Program-made: the position numbers and the translations under genes
Part shown: piece after piece, positions 17,814 through 25,832 of the stretch
Layout: each line of letters starts with the position of its first letter
How positions within the stretch are numbered: position 1 is the first letter of the stretch
Origin: Mycobacterium sp.
Lineage (GTDB): Bacteria; Actinomycetota; Actinomycetes; Mycobacteriales; Mycobacteriaceae
Length of the DNA: 33,133 nucleotides
Reading direction: 5' to 3'
NCBI RefSeq assembly: GCF_025933915.1
Contig: NZ_JAICZA010000039.1
Location: 1-33,133, forward strand
The notes under the pieces: generated by a model
The model's input: only the letters and a program-made list of their open reading frames with translations
Databases searched by the model: none
What the model was told of the DNA's origin: nothing

Positions 17814-19423
17814 CAGCGACCGTGGCCGCTCGGGCGCAAGGCCAGGACGCTGCCGTCACCGTCGGCCGAGAGGTACAGCGTTCCGTCGGCCGCGGCGGTG
17901 ATGCCGGCGAATGGGCCTTGCGGTCCGGAAAACGGTGGCATGCCGCGCAGCGGCTTGGGCGTCACGCCCGGCGGGGGGCCGACCGGCAGCCCGGACGCGA
18001 CCGTCTGGCGCGTGCGGCTGGCCAGATCGAAGGCCATCAACTCCTTGGCGCCGGCGTCGACGACGTAGAGGATGCCGCCCTGGACCAGAATGCCCTGCGG
18101 GCGTTGCAGATCGGCGACGACGGTCTCCACGCTCGACCCGTTTATCCGCACCACCCGCCCGGCGCCGGCCTCCGCCACCAGAGCGGTCCCGTCGGCATCG
18201 ATCGCGACGCCGACCGGCTCACGCAGATCGGTCGCCAGCACCTCGGTGGCCCCCGACCGCAGCGACAGCACCCGCCCGGTGCCCAACTCCGCAACCACCA
18301 CACCGCCCGGGCTCACCGCGACGCCGTACAGTTGGTCGAAACCGTCTGCCAGCACGCCACTTTCGCACGCCTCGGGTCGGTAGCTGGCTACCTGGCCGCC
18401 CGACGTCGTGACGACGAACTCACCGGGCCCGCTCGCGGCGACGCCGCGCAGGAATCCGGGATAGCCGGGGCTGAACAACATTCCGGCGGTGTGCAGGGAG
18501 CCGTCGGGCAAAGCGGCGTAGAAGTATGTGCCGTCGGCGATGTACAGCTGCCCGTCATGGCCCACGGCCAGGTCCATCGGCCAGTTGAGCCCACCGGGCA
18601 ACACGGATTGCGCTGTGCCGTCGGCCGATATCTCGCTGATCTCGCCGGTGAAGTTGGATACGAACAGCCGGTCACCGACGAAGGTGCAGTTGTCCAGCCC
18701 CGGGTTCAGCTGGGCGAGCAGCCGCCGTTCGCCGCTGCGAGGATCGATGCGCAGCACCTGCCCGCTCGCCACCTGAGTCGACACGATGTAGCCCTGCGCG
18801 TCGAACTTGACCGAGTCGGGCACACCGAGATCGCCCGCGACACACTGCGGCTCGCCCCCGTCGGGGTCCACGCGCCAGATCTCGTTGGCGCCCATCACCG
18901 GGAAGTAGAGCAGGCCGTCCGGCCCGACCTCCATCGCGTTCGGCGAGGGCACGTTCTCCAACAGCACCCGTGGCGGTCCGCCGCCCAGGTCGAATTCCAA
19001 CAGCCGTCCGCCCTCACGGCATTCACCGACGAACAACCGGCCCCGATGGAAGGTGATGCCGTTGGCCGACGGCACGTCGTCGCGCAGCACCCGCGTCCGG
19101 CCGCCGGTGTCGCGCACGCTGACCCGGCCGTCCATCACCTCGGTCGCGTACAGGTTGCCGCTGGCGTCGAACGCGACGTCGTCGGGCGCCACGATGTCGC
19201 CGCCCTTGGGACTGGCGGTCGCCAGCTCCCCGGTGCGGAGATCCAGCGCGCTGATCTGACTGCCGGTCACCTGGGCGATGTAGATGCGGCCGTCCGGGCC
19301 GGTGCGCACGCCGTTGGCGCCGAACAGCCGGCTGGGCGCGGTGATCCGCTCGAGCCCCCAGCCCTGCGCGACGTCGATCGCGTGTGCTGCCGCATACCGC
19401 GATGGCTGGGTTGAGATGGCCAT
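17813..19423 (-). CDS. Double beta-propeller protein, SMP-30/NHL-like
   Basis: A 536-residue protein made of repeated blades of about 40-45 residues, with recurring patterns such as GPDGRIYIAQ, DASGNLYATEV, GPDGLLYFPV, GHDGQLYIADG, IDADGTALVAEAG and AADGTLYLSADG. SMP-30/gluconolactonase enzymes are about 300 residues with one six-bladed propeller, so this is about twice that length and is likely a tandem. Related single propellers hydrolyse lactones using a bound divalent metal; whether this one does is not shown. No signal peptide is visible, so it is probably cytoplasmic. The ATG at 19423 has GAAGGA about 12 bases upstream. It is the first gene of the minus-strand arm, next to the shared regulatory region. 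Confidence 0.78.
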   Translation of the reverse strand: MAISTQPSRYAAAHAIDVAQGWGLERITAPSRLFGANGVRTGPDGRIYIAQVTGSQISALDLRTGELATASPKGGDIVAPDDVAFDASGNLYATEVMDGRVSVRDTGGRTRVLRDDVPSANGITFHRGRLFVGECREGGRLLEFDLGGGPPRVLLENVPSPNAMEVGPDGLLYFPVMGANEIWRVDPDGGEPQCVAGDLGVPDSVKFDAQGYIVSTQVASGQVLRIDPRSGERRLLAQLNPGLDNCTFVGDRLFVSNFTGEISEISADGTAQSVLPGGLNWPMDLAVGHDGQLYIADGTYFYAALPDGSLHTAGMLFSPGYPGFLRGVAASGPGEFVVTTSGGQVASYRPEACESGVLADGFDQLYGVAVSPGGVVVAELGTGRVLSLRSGATEVLATDLREPVGVAIDADGTALVAEAGAGRVVRINGSSVETVVADLQRPQGILVQGGILYVVDAGAKELMAFDLASRTRQTVASGLPVGPPPGVTPKPLRGMPPFSGPQGPFAGITAAADGTLYLSADGDGSVLALRPSGHGR

Positions 19424-19459
19424 GCTCGCCGAGGTCCTTCCGTCAGCCGGTTGGGCTGG

Positions 19460-19488
19460 ACGTTATCAATTCCTCGTAGTCCAGACAA
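19460..19488 (-). promoter_or_regulatory. Predicted promoter of the minus-strand catabolic operon
   Basis: On the minus strand, TTGTCT (plus coordinates 19488-19483) is followed after exactly 17 bases by TAACGT (19465-19460), which fits the mycobacterial TAnnnT -10. Transcription would start about 30 bases before the propeller-gene ATG. The -35 hexamer is itself half of a GntR-like palindrome at 19477-19488. Confidence 0.5.
19477..19488. promoter_or_regulatory. Degenerate GntR-type operator over the minus-strand -35
   Basis: TAGTCCAGACAA matches 10 of 12 bases of the core TTGTCCGGACAA of the palindrome at 19572-19585. It covers the -35 of the predicted minus-strand promoter, where a bound repressor would block RNA polymerase. 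The binding protein is presumed to be the GntR product encoded at 17064-17813. Confidence 0.5.
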
Positions 19489-19515
19489 TAGCCGCAAAAG
19501 TGTTGCCAGCCGATC

Positions 19516-19547
19516 TTGACAGCGAAGTCCACCGCTCGGAATAGTGT
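19516..19547 (+). promoter_or_regulatory. Possible promoter of the plus-strand catabolic operon
   Basis: TTGACA (19516-19521) is a consensus -35, and TAGTGT (19542-19547) fits TAnnnT, but the 20-base spacer is longer than usual. A start near 19555 would put the perfect palindrome at 19572-19585 in the early transcribed region, where a repressor could act as a roadblock. Confidence 0.3.
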
Positions 19548-19571
19548 TCTCCAAGGGACAGAATGGCATGT

Positions 19572-19585
19572 TTTGTCCGGACAAA
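19572..19585. promoter_or_regulatory. Perfect 14-bp palindrome, likely GntR/HutC operator
   Basis: TTTGTCCGGACAAA is fully self-complementary with no spacer. Its GT...AC core resembles operators of GntR/HutC regulators, such as DasR sites with a GGTCTAGACC core. It sits 59 bases before the plus-strand SDR start, in the gap between the divergent operons. Confidence 0.62.
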
Positions 19586-19643
19586 TCATCAGTAGATCCC
19601 GCTGCGAGCGCTTCAAGGCGCTGGCGGCAGGCGAAAGCAGGTC

Positions 19644-20498
19644 ATGGTCGATCACGAGGATCTCCTAAGGCTCGACGGTCGCATCGTGGTGGTTTCCGGG
19701 GCCGGCGGTGGCGGCATCGGCACGACCGTCACGGCCATGACCGCCCGGGCCGGGGCCACCGTGATCGCGGTGAGCCGCTCGAAGGAAAACCTCGACGAGC
19801 ACATCGCTCCGCTGGCACAACAGGGGCTGGCCGTGGTGCCCGTCGCGGCCGACGCGTCCACCGACGAGGGCATCGCCGCCGTGATCGACCGGGCGCGCCG
19901 CGCCGACGGCAGCTTGTACGGGCTGGTCAATGTCGCCGGTGGCGCCGAGCCGTCGACGTGGATGCCGTCAACCCGGGTGATGCGTGGAGACTGGCGCAAG
20001 ATCTTCGCCGACAACCTCGAAACGGCCTTTTTCATGAGTCAGGCCGTGGCGGGCGAGCTCGTCGCGCAACACCAGCCGGGGTCGATCGTGTCGATCTCGT
20101 CGATCAGCGGCATGAACACCGCGCCGTTTCACATCGCTTACGGGACCGCCAAGGCCGCGATCGCGGCGATGACCCGCACGATGGCCCTCGAATTGGCGAC
20201 GTCGGGGATCCGGGTGAACGCCGTGGCGCCCGGCGTCACCGAGACGGCGGCCTCGCGCACCTACGTCGACGAAGACCCCGACCGGGATCGGCAGGCGATC
20301 GCGATGGGCCGACGCGGGCGGCCCGAGGAGCAGGCCGGCGCCATCCTCTTTCTGCTCTCGGAGATGTCGAGTTACATCACCGGCCAGACGGTGCTCGTCG
20401 ACGGCGGGCTGGACCTCAAATGGAGCCATCTTGGCGCCGACAACACGTCGCTGTTCCTCAAAGACGAATCCTTCCGCGCGGCGATTAGGAGGATCTGA
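19644..20498 (+). CDS. Short-chain dehydrogenase/reductase (SDR)
   Basis: A 284-residue SDR with a glycine-rich SGAGGGGIG (18-26) in place of the common TGAxxGIG, serines 152-153 in SISSISG, and YGTAK (Tyr 166, Lys 170). The C-terminal TGQTVLVDGG is typical of the FabG-like group. An extra tail of about 30 residues (LKWSHLGADNTSLFLKDESF) follows the usual end and may form part of the substrate site. It is the first gene of the plus-strand arm; its stop overlaps the Rieske gene ATG by one base (TGATG). A likely role is oxidising a hydroxyl next to the site handled by the oxygenases; the substrate is unknown. Confidence 0.88.
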   Translation: MVDHEDLLRLDGRIVVVSGAGGGGIGTTVTAMTARAGATVIAVSRSKENLDEHIAPLAQQGLAVVPVAADASTDEGIAAVIDRARRADGSLYGLVNVAGGAEPSTWMPSTRVMRGDWRKIFADNLETAFFMSQAVAGELVAQHQPGSIVSISSISGMNTAPFHIAYGTAKAAIAAMTRTMALELATSGIRVNAVAPGVTETAASRTYVDEDPDRDRQAIAMGRRGRPEEQAGAILFLLSEMSSYITGQTVLVDGGLDLKWSHLGADNTSLFLKDESFRAAIRRI

Positions 20499-21874
20499 TG
20501 ACTGATCTGGCCAAAGACGCGAATTCCGCGGCGGCCGAGGAACTCTCGAGGCCGATGACGATCGGTGTCGAAGCATACATCTGTCAGGACTATGCCCGCG
20601 CCGAGCGCGACAAGCTGTGGCGCAGAGTCTGGCAGCAGGTCGGCCGCGTCGAGGAATTGCCCGAGGTGGGCAGCTACCTGACCTACGACATCCTCGACGA
20701 CTCGATCATCGTGGTGCGCACCGGCGAGAACGAATTCCACGCGCACCACAACGTGTGCATGCACCGAGGCCGCCGGCTGATCGACACACCCGAAGGCGCC
20801 AAGAACGTTTGTGGGCGCACCCGAAAGTCGTTCGTCTGCCCCTTTCACGGCTGGACCTACGGCTTGGACGGCGCCTGCACTCATATCCGCGAACAACAGG
20901 ACTGGCAGGAAGCGCTCACCCCCGACAACACCCACCTTCGACCGGTCCGGGTCGACACGTGGGGCGGCTGGTTGTGGATCAACATGGACCCCGACTGCGA
21001 GCCACTGGCCGACTATCTCTTCCCCGCCGCGAAGATCCTCGACCCGTTCGGCCTGGAGAACATGCGCTACAAATGGCGCAAGTGGCTGCCCTTCGACTGC
21101 AACTGGAAAGTCGCGCTGGAGGCCTTCAACGAGACCTACCACGTCTACACCACGCATCCCGAGTTCAATAAGTTCGGCGAGTTCAAGGGATGGGCGAAAG
21201 CCCAAGGCAAGCACAGCAACATCGGTTACGACGCGCCGGAGGACATGGAGGCCACCAAGTCCAAAATCCGCCTCGGTACCGGCGCCGATCCGCGAGTGTC
21301 GACCGCCCAGATGCAGATGTACACGATGGAGGAAACCAACGCCACCACCACCCAGACGCTGGTGAACGCGGCCAAGCGACTGGTCGACGAGCTGCCGGAA
21401 GGGACGCCGGCCGACAAGGTCCTCGAGCACTGGCTGGCGTCGGCACGCCGCGACGACGAGGCCCGCGGCGTGATCTGGCCGACGATTCCCGCCGACATCC
21501 TCGGGCAGGCCGGCACGGCCTGGCAGATCTTTCCGAACTTCCAGATCGGGCTGGGTCTGACCAGTGCGCTGTGCTACAGCGCGCGGCCGCACCCCAGCTA
21601 CAACCCCGACAGGTGCATATTCGAGGTGTCGGTCTTCGAGTTGTACCCGAAAGGTGAAGAGCCCCAGACGGAGTGGGAATACACACCCGTCGGCGACCCC
21701 AGGTGGCGGTCGGTCCTGCCGCAGGACTTCTCCAACATGGCCGCCGTGCAGCAGGGCATGAAGTCCCTCGGCTTCCCCGGCACCAAGCCCAACCCCTACC
21801 GCGAGCGCAGCACCGTCAACCTGCACTACCAGTTGTCGAGATACATGGGTACCGGCGAACCACAGGAGCTTTGA
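20498..21874 (+). CDS. Rieske non-heme iron oxygenase, large (alpha) subunit
   Basis: A 458-residue terminal oxygenase that would hydroxylate a substrate using O2 and electrons from a reductase. The Rieske [2Fe-2S] ligands are Cys 87 and His 89 (CMHRG) and Cys 114 and His 117 (CPFHGW). The mononuclear iron site shows NETYHVYTTH with His 215 and His 220; the third, acidic ligand could not be pinned down. The gap between His 89 and Cys 114 is 24 residues, longer than the usual 15-17. An excellent AGGAGG precedes the ATG at 20498, and the start overlaps the SDR stop. No beta subunit, ferredoxin or reductase gene is present in this cluster, so electrons must come from elsewhere and an alpha-only oxygenase is likely. 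Confidence 0.92.
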   Translation: MTDLAKDANSAAAEELSRPMTIGVEAYICQDYARAERDKLWRRVWQQVGRVEELPEVGSYLTYDILDDSIIVVRTGENEFHAHHNVCMHRGRRLIDTPEGAKNVCGRTRKSFVCPFHGWTYGLDGACTHIREQQDWQEALTPDNTHLRPVRVDTWGGWLWINMDPDCEPLADYLFPAAKILDPFGLENMRYKWRKWLPFDCNWKVALEAFNETYHVYTTHPEFNKFGEFKGWAKAQGKHSNIGYDAPEDMEATKSKIRLGTGADPRVSTAQMQMYTMEETNATTTQTLVNAAKRLVDELPEGTPADKVLEHWLASARRDDEARGVIWPTIPADILGQAGTAWQIFPNFQIGLGLTSALCYSARPHPSYNPDRCIFEVSVFELYPKGEEPQTEWEYTPVGDPRWRSVLPQDFSNMAAVQQGMKSLGFPGTKPNPYRERSTVNLHYQLSRYMGTGEPQEL

Positions 21875-21879
21875 GCTAG

Positions 21880-23745
21880 ATGACCCAGTTTGATAGGCGG
21901 TCTGATACCTGCGGGCCCACCGACGTACCGCAGGACGTCGGCATCGACGCGATGCGGGCCAAGTACGCCCAGGAGCGCGAGAAGCGCCTGCGCAAGGAGG
22001 GCGGCGCGCAGTACCTCGAACTCGACGGTGACCTGGCGGATCTCTACGAGGTGGACCCGTACACCCCGGTGGCCGACCGCGCCCCGATCGCCGAGGACAT
22101 CGAAGTGGCCGTCCTCGGTGGCGGGTTTGCCGGGTTGTTGTCGGGCGCCTACCTGAAAAAGGCTGGCGTGCAGGATGTTCGGGTCATCGACATGGCCGGG
22201 GACTTCGGCGGAGTGTGGTACTGGAACCGCTTCCCGGGCATTCAGTGCGACAACGACGCCTACTGCTACATCCCGATGCTCGAGGAGCTCGACTTCCTGC
22301 CGAGCAAGAAGTTCGCCGACGGCGCCGAGATCTTCGCGCACTGCCAGGCCATGGGCAAACACTTCGACCTCTACGACGGCGCGATCTTCTCAACGCAGGT
22401 CGAGACCATGCGCTGGGACGAGAAGAGCAAGCGCTGGCGACTGATCACCAACCGCGGCGACGACATCCGCGCACGGTTCGTGGTGATGGCGCAGGGCTCG
22501 TACAACAAGCCGAAGCTGCCCGGTATCCCCGGTATCAAGGAGTACCTGGACAGCGGCGGCCACGCGTTCCATTCCGCACGCTGGGACTACGACTACACCG
22601 GCGGCGACGCCAACGGCGGCCTGCATAGGCTGGCCGACAAGCGGGTCGCGCTCGTCGGCACCGGGGCTACCGGTGTCCAGCTGGTGCCGCATCTCGGCCG
22701 GGATGCCAAGCAGCTCTTCGTGTTCCAGCGCACGCCGTCGTCGGTGGACATGCGCGCCAACACGCCCACCGACCCGGCCTGGGCGGCGGCCCTGCAGCCC
22801 GGTTGGCAGGAGGAGCGCAAGCGCAACTTCCACAACTGGTCACCGTTTGTGGGGGTGGTCTTCGGCGAACCAGATCTGGTGTGCGACTTCTGGACCGAAT
22901 TGGGCCGCAACATGACCGCCCGGATTGCCGCCAGCCCGGAGCCCGCCTCGCTGGGGATCGAGGAGATCATGGCGATCCGGGAGGAAGAGGACTACAAGAT
23001 CATGGAACGGCTGCGCCGCCGCGTGGCCGCCCTGGTCGACGACCCCGACACCGCCGAGGCGCTCAAGCCGTACTACCGCTTCATGTGCAAGCGGCCGTGT
23101 TCGAGCGAGACGTACCTGCCGGCGTTCAACCTGCCTAACGTGACGTTGGTGGACGTGTCGGAATCCAAGGGAGTGGAACGCCTGACGAAAAAGGGCATCG
23201 TCGCCAACGGCATTGAGTACGCGGTCGATTGCGTCGTATTCGCCAGCGGGTTCGAGATCTCCACGGAGATCAGTCGGCGCTTCGCGGTCGACATCATCGA
23301 GGGCCGAGACGGGCTGTCGCTGTTCGACTACTGGCACGACAGGTACCAGACGCTGCACGGCATGACCACCCGCGGATTCCCCAACCAGTTCTTCACCGGC
23401 TTCATCCAGGGCGGCGTCTCGGCCAACACCACCGCGATGTTCGAGCAACAGGCCGAGCACATCGCCTACATCATCGCCGAGGCGCAGAAACGCGGCGCGA
23501 CCACCGTCGAACCCAGTCAGGAGGGCCAGGACGGTTGGGTCAAAACGGTCGCCGAACTCGCGATCGACAACTCGGCCTTCGAGATGTCCTGCACCCCTGG
23601 CTATTACAACAACGAGGGTCAGGGTGGCGCCAAAGACAATGGTGGGTTCCTTGGTGATTTCTACTCGCCGGGCTTCTACGCCTTCGGTGACCTGATCGCC
23701 GAGTGGCGCGCCAGGGGTGACCTGGAAGGCCTAGAGCTTTCGTGA
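21880..23745 (+). CDS. FAD/NADPH-dependent Baeyer-Villiger-type monooxygenase
   Basis: A 621-residue flavoprotein. The first Rossmann motif GGGFAG (80-85) binds FAD, the second GTGATG (260-265) binds NADPH, and between them GGVWYWNRFPGIQCD and HSARWD (His 231, Trp 235) are characteristic of class B monooxygenases. The N-terminal extension MRAKYAQEREKRLRKEGGAQY matches the longer type I BVMOs acting on cyclic or large ketones. Relative to the fingerprint FxGxxxHxxxW, the first Phe is Ser 225. The expected reaction inserts oxygen next to a ketone, giving an ester or lactone. The ATG at 21880 lies 5 bases after the Rieske stop, and the stop overlaps the next SDR start by 4 bases, so the gene is within an operon. 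Confidence 0.92.
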   Translation: MTQFDRRSDTCGPTDVPQDVGIDAMRAKYAQEREKRLRKEGGAQYLELDGDLADLYEVDPYTPVADRAPIAEDIEVAVLGGGFAGLLSGAYLKKAGVQDVRVIDMAGDFGGVWYWNRFPGIQCDNDAYCYIPMLEELDFLPSKKFADGAEIFAHCQAMGKHFDLYDGAIFSTQVETMRWDEKSKRWRLITNRGDDIRARFVVMAQGSYNKPKLPGIPGIKEYLDSGGHAFHSARWDYDYTGGDANGGLHRLADKRVALVGTGATGVQLVPHLGRDAKQLFVFQRTPSSVDMRANTPTDPAWAAALQPGWQEERKRNFHNWSPFVGVVFGEPDLVCDFWTELGRNMTARIAASPEPASLGIEEIMAIREEEDYKIMERLRRRVAALVDDPDTAEALKPYYRFMCKRPCSSETYLPAFNLPNVTLVDVSESKGVERLTKKGIVANGIEYAVDCVVFASGFEISTEISRRFAVDIIEGRDGLSLFDYWHDRYQTLHGMTTRGFPNQFFTGFIQGGVSANTTAMFEQQAEHIAYIIAEAQKRGATTVEPSQEGQDGWVKTVAELAIDNSAFEMSCTPGYYNNEGQGGAKDNGGFLGDFYSPGFYAFGDLIAEWRARGDLEGLELS

Positions 23746-24677
23746 GCAAGTTGCGATTCGACGACCGCGTCGCCGTGGTGACCGGGGCCGGCCGCGGCCT
23801 GGGGCGCGCCTACGCGCAACTGCTCGCTTCGCGCGGAGCGAAGGTGGTCGTCAACGACGCCGGCGGCAACCTCGACGGCGAAGGGGTCGACGCCGGTCCG
23901 GCCGAACAGGTGGTCGGTGAGATCACCGCGGCCGGGGGGCAGGCCGTCGCATGCGGCGCGTCGGTCGCGACCCGCGAAGGCGGCGAGACGATCATCGCGA
24001 CCGCGCTCGAGCACTACGGCGGTATCGACATCCTGGTGCACAACGCGGGTAATGTCCGTCGCGGCTCGCTGAAGGAGATGAGTTACGAGGACTTCGACGC
24101 CGTGCTCGACGTGCATCTGCGCGGCGCGTTCAACGTGGTGCGGCCGACGTTTCCGCGCATGTGCGAGGCGGGCTACGGCCGCATCGTGCTGACGTCATCG
24201 ATCGGCGGCCTGTACGGAAACCACGGCGTCGCCAACTACGCGGCCGCCAAGGCCGGTGTGATCGGGTTGTCCAATGTCGCCGCGCTCGAGGGCGCCGCCG
24301 AGGGTGTGCGGTGCAACGTGATCGTGCCGGCCGCGGTGACGCGCATGGCGGAAGGCATCGACACCTCCGCCTATCCACCGATGGGCTCGGAACTCGTTGC
24401 GCCCGTGGTGGGCTGGCTCGCACACGAATCCTGCTCGGTGACCGGTGAACTGTTCATCGCGCTGGCCGGTCGCGTGGCACGGGCGGTCATCGCGGAGAGT
24501 CCGGGCGTGTGCCGGGCATCGTGGACGATCGAGGACGTCGGCAGCCATCTGGACGCGATCCGATACGTCGAGGCGCCCCTCATCTTTCCGGCCGTCCCGG
24601 ATGGGCATGACCAGCACATCCGCTACAGCTTCGATCTGGCGCAGAGGTCGACCGATCAAGGAGCACTGAATGGCTAG
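23742..24677 (+). CDS. SDR, 3-hydroxyacyl-CoA dehydrogenase-like
   Basis: A 311-residue SDR with TGAGRGLG (14-21), VVVNDAGGN after the second strand, NAG (101-103), serines 152-153 and YAAAK (Tyr 166, Lys 170). The VNDAGG stretch and the long C-terminal region after the core resemble the dehydrogenase domain of peroxisomal multifunctional protein 2 / 17-beta-HSD4, which oxidises 3-hydroxyacyl-CoA. A role on a CoA-bound hydroxy intermediate is therefore plausible but not proven. The GTG start at 23742 overlaps the BVMO stop (GTGA), and the stop overlaps the CoA-transferase start by 8 bases. Confidence 0.88.
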   Translation: MSKLRFDDRVAVVTGAGRGLGRAYAQLLASRGAKVVVNDAGGNLDGEGVDAGPAEQVVGEITAAGGQAVACGASVATREGGETIIATALEHYGGIDILVHNAGNVRRGSLKEMSYEDFDAVLDVHLRGAFNVVRPTFPRMCEAGYGRIVLTSSIGGLYGNHGVANYAAAKAGVIGLSNVAALEGAAEGVRCNVIVPAAVTRMAEGIDTSAYPPMGSELVAPVVGWLAHESCSVTGELFIALAGRVARAVIAESPGVCRASWTIEDVGSHLDAIRYVEAPLIFPAVPDGHDQHIRYSFDLAQRSTDQGALNG

Positions 24678-25830
24678 CCCGACGGGCCCGATGGCCGGTG
24701 TGCGCGTGATCGATCTGACCGCGATGGTGATGGGGCCCTACTGCACGCAGATCATGGCCGACATGGGCGCCGACGTGATCAAAGTCGAACCACCACAAGG
24801 GGATAACACCCGCTACATTTCCGTGGGTCCGGCGCCGGGCATGAGCGGGGTATTCGTCAACGTCAATCGGGGCAAGCGGTCCATCGTGCTGGACCTGCAG
24901 ACCGACGCCGGAACGCATGCGTTACGCGCGCTGGTGCAGACCGCCGACGTGTTCATCCACTCGATGCGCGCCAAGGCGATCGCCAAGCTCGGCTTCGACT
25001 ACGACGACGTCGCCGCGATCAACCCCGCGATCGTCTACACCAATTGCTACGGGTATGGGCGACGCGGGCCCGACCGCGATCGGCCCGCCTACGACGACAC
25101 GATCCAGGCCGAATGCGGCCTGCCGGCGGTGCAACAGCAATTGACCGGCGAAGCCGATTACGTCGGCACCATCATGGCCGACAAGATCGCCGGGCTCACG
25201 GCGCTCTACGCGACGATGATGGCGTTGTTTCACCGCGAGCGCACCGGAGACGGGCAAGAGGTCGAGGTGGCCATGTTCGAAACCATGGCCTCGTTCATGC
25301 TCGTCGAGCATGCCAACGGCGCCCTGTTCGACCCGCCGCTGGGCCCCGCCGTGTACCCGCGCACGGTGGCGCCCAACCGCCGGCCGTACCGCACCAGCGA
25401 CGGCCATATCGCCGCCTTGATCTACAACGACAAGCACTGGAACGCCTTCATAGCGGCCGTGCAACCACCGTGGGCAAGCGAGCTGTATGCGACGTTGGAA
25501 CAGCGCGCCCGCCAGATCGACACCGTCTACGGGCTGGTGGCCGAGACGATGAAAGAGCGTTCCACCGCGGAGTGGTTGACGCTGCTGCGCCAACTCGAGA
25601 TACCGGCCGCGCCACTGAACACGCCCGGCGCGCTGTTCGACGACCCGCATCTGGCCGCCGTCGGCATGTTCGAGACGGTGGACACCCCGCACGGGCCGGT
25701 GCGCTTCCCGGGCGTGCCCACCTGGTTCTCGAGGACACCGGGTCGCGTCGCGGGGCCGGCGCCCGAACTCGGCGCCCACACCGAAGAAGTGCTCGCCGAA
25801 ATCGGCGCTCGCGAGGGAAAGGAACTCTGA
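24670..25830 (+). CDS. CaiB/BaiF (class III) CoA-transferase
   Basis: A 386-residue family III CoA-transferase moving CoA between carboxylic acids by a ping-pong mechanism through an aspartyl-CoA anhydride. The N-terminus GVRVIDLTAMVMGPYCTQIM, GADVIKVEPP and NRGKRSIVLDL are signature segments. Asp 171 in MADKIAG aligns with the catalytic Asp 169 of formyl-CoA transferase. The C-terminal FPGVPTWFSRTPG and GAHTEEVLAEIG are also typical. The ATG at 24670 has AAGGAG just upstream and lies within the end of the SDR gene. Adjacency to a ThDP lyase is like formyl-CoA transferase beside oxalyl-CoA decarboxylase, which suggests, without proving, a CoA donor/acceptor cycle. Confidence 0.92.
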   Translation: MASPTGPMAGVRVIDLTAMVMGPYCTQIMADMGADVIKVEPPQGDNTRYISVGPAPGMSGVFVNVNRGKRSIVLDLQTDAGTHALRALVQTADVFIHSMRAKAIAKLGFDYDDVAAINPAIVYTNCYGYGRRGPDRDRPAYDDTIQAECGLPAVQQQLTGEADYVGTIMADKIAGLTALYATMMALFHRERTGDGQEVEVAMFETMASFMLVEHANGALFDPPLGPAVYPRTVAPNRRPYRTSDGHIAALIYNDKHWNAFIAAVQPPWASELYATLEQRARQIDTVYGLVAETMKERSTAEWLTLLRQLEIPAAPLNTPGALFDDPHLAAVGMFETVDTPHGPVRFPGVPTWFSRTPGRVAGPAPELGAHTEEVLAEIGAREGKEL

Positions 25831-25832
25831 CC

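Noticed and set aside
19607..19622. AGCGC/GCGCT inverted repeat near the SDR start
   Set aside because: Only 5-bp arms in GC-rich DNA and unrelated to the GntR-like motif.
19443..19655. 70-codon minus-strand frame with CPDKTC and CGYC in the divergent regulatory region
   Set aside because: It covers both promoters and both operator palindromes and lacks a ribosome site; the cysteine pairs look accidental.
25044..25832. N-terminal extension of the ThDP enzyme by 263 residues
   Set aside because: It overlaps the CoA-transferase in another frame, is Arg-rich, and the family N-terminus starts at the ATG at 25833 with a ribosome site.
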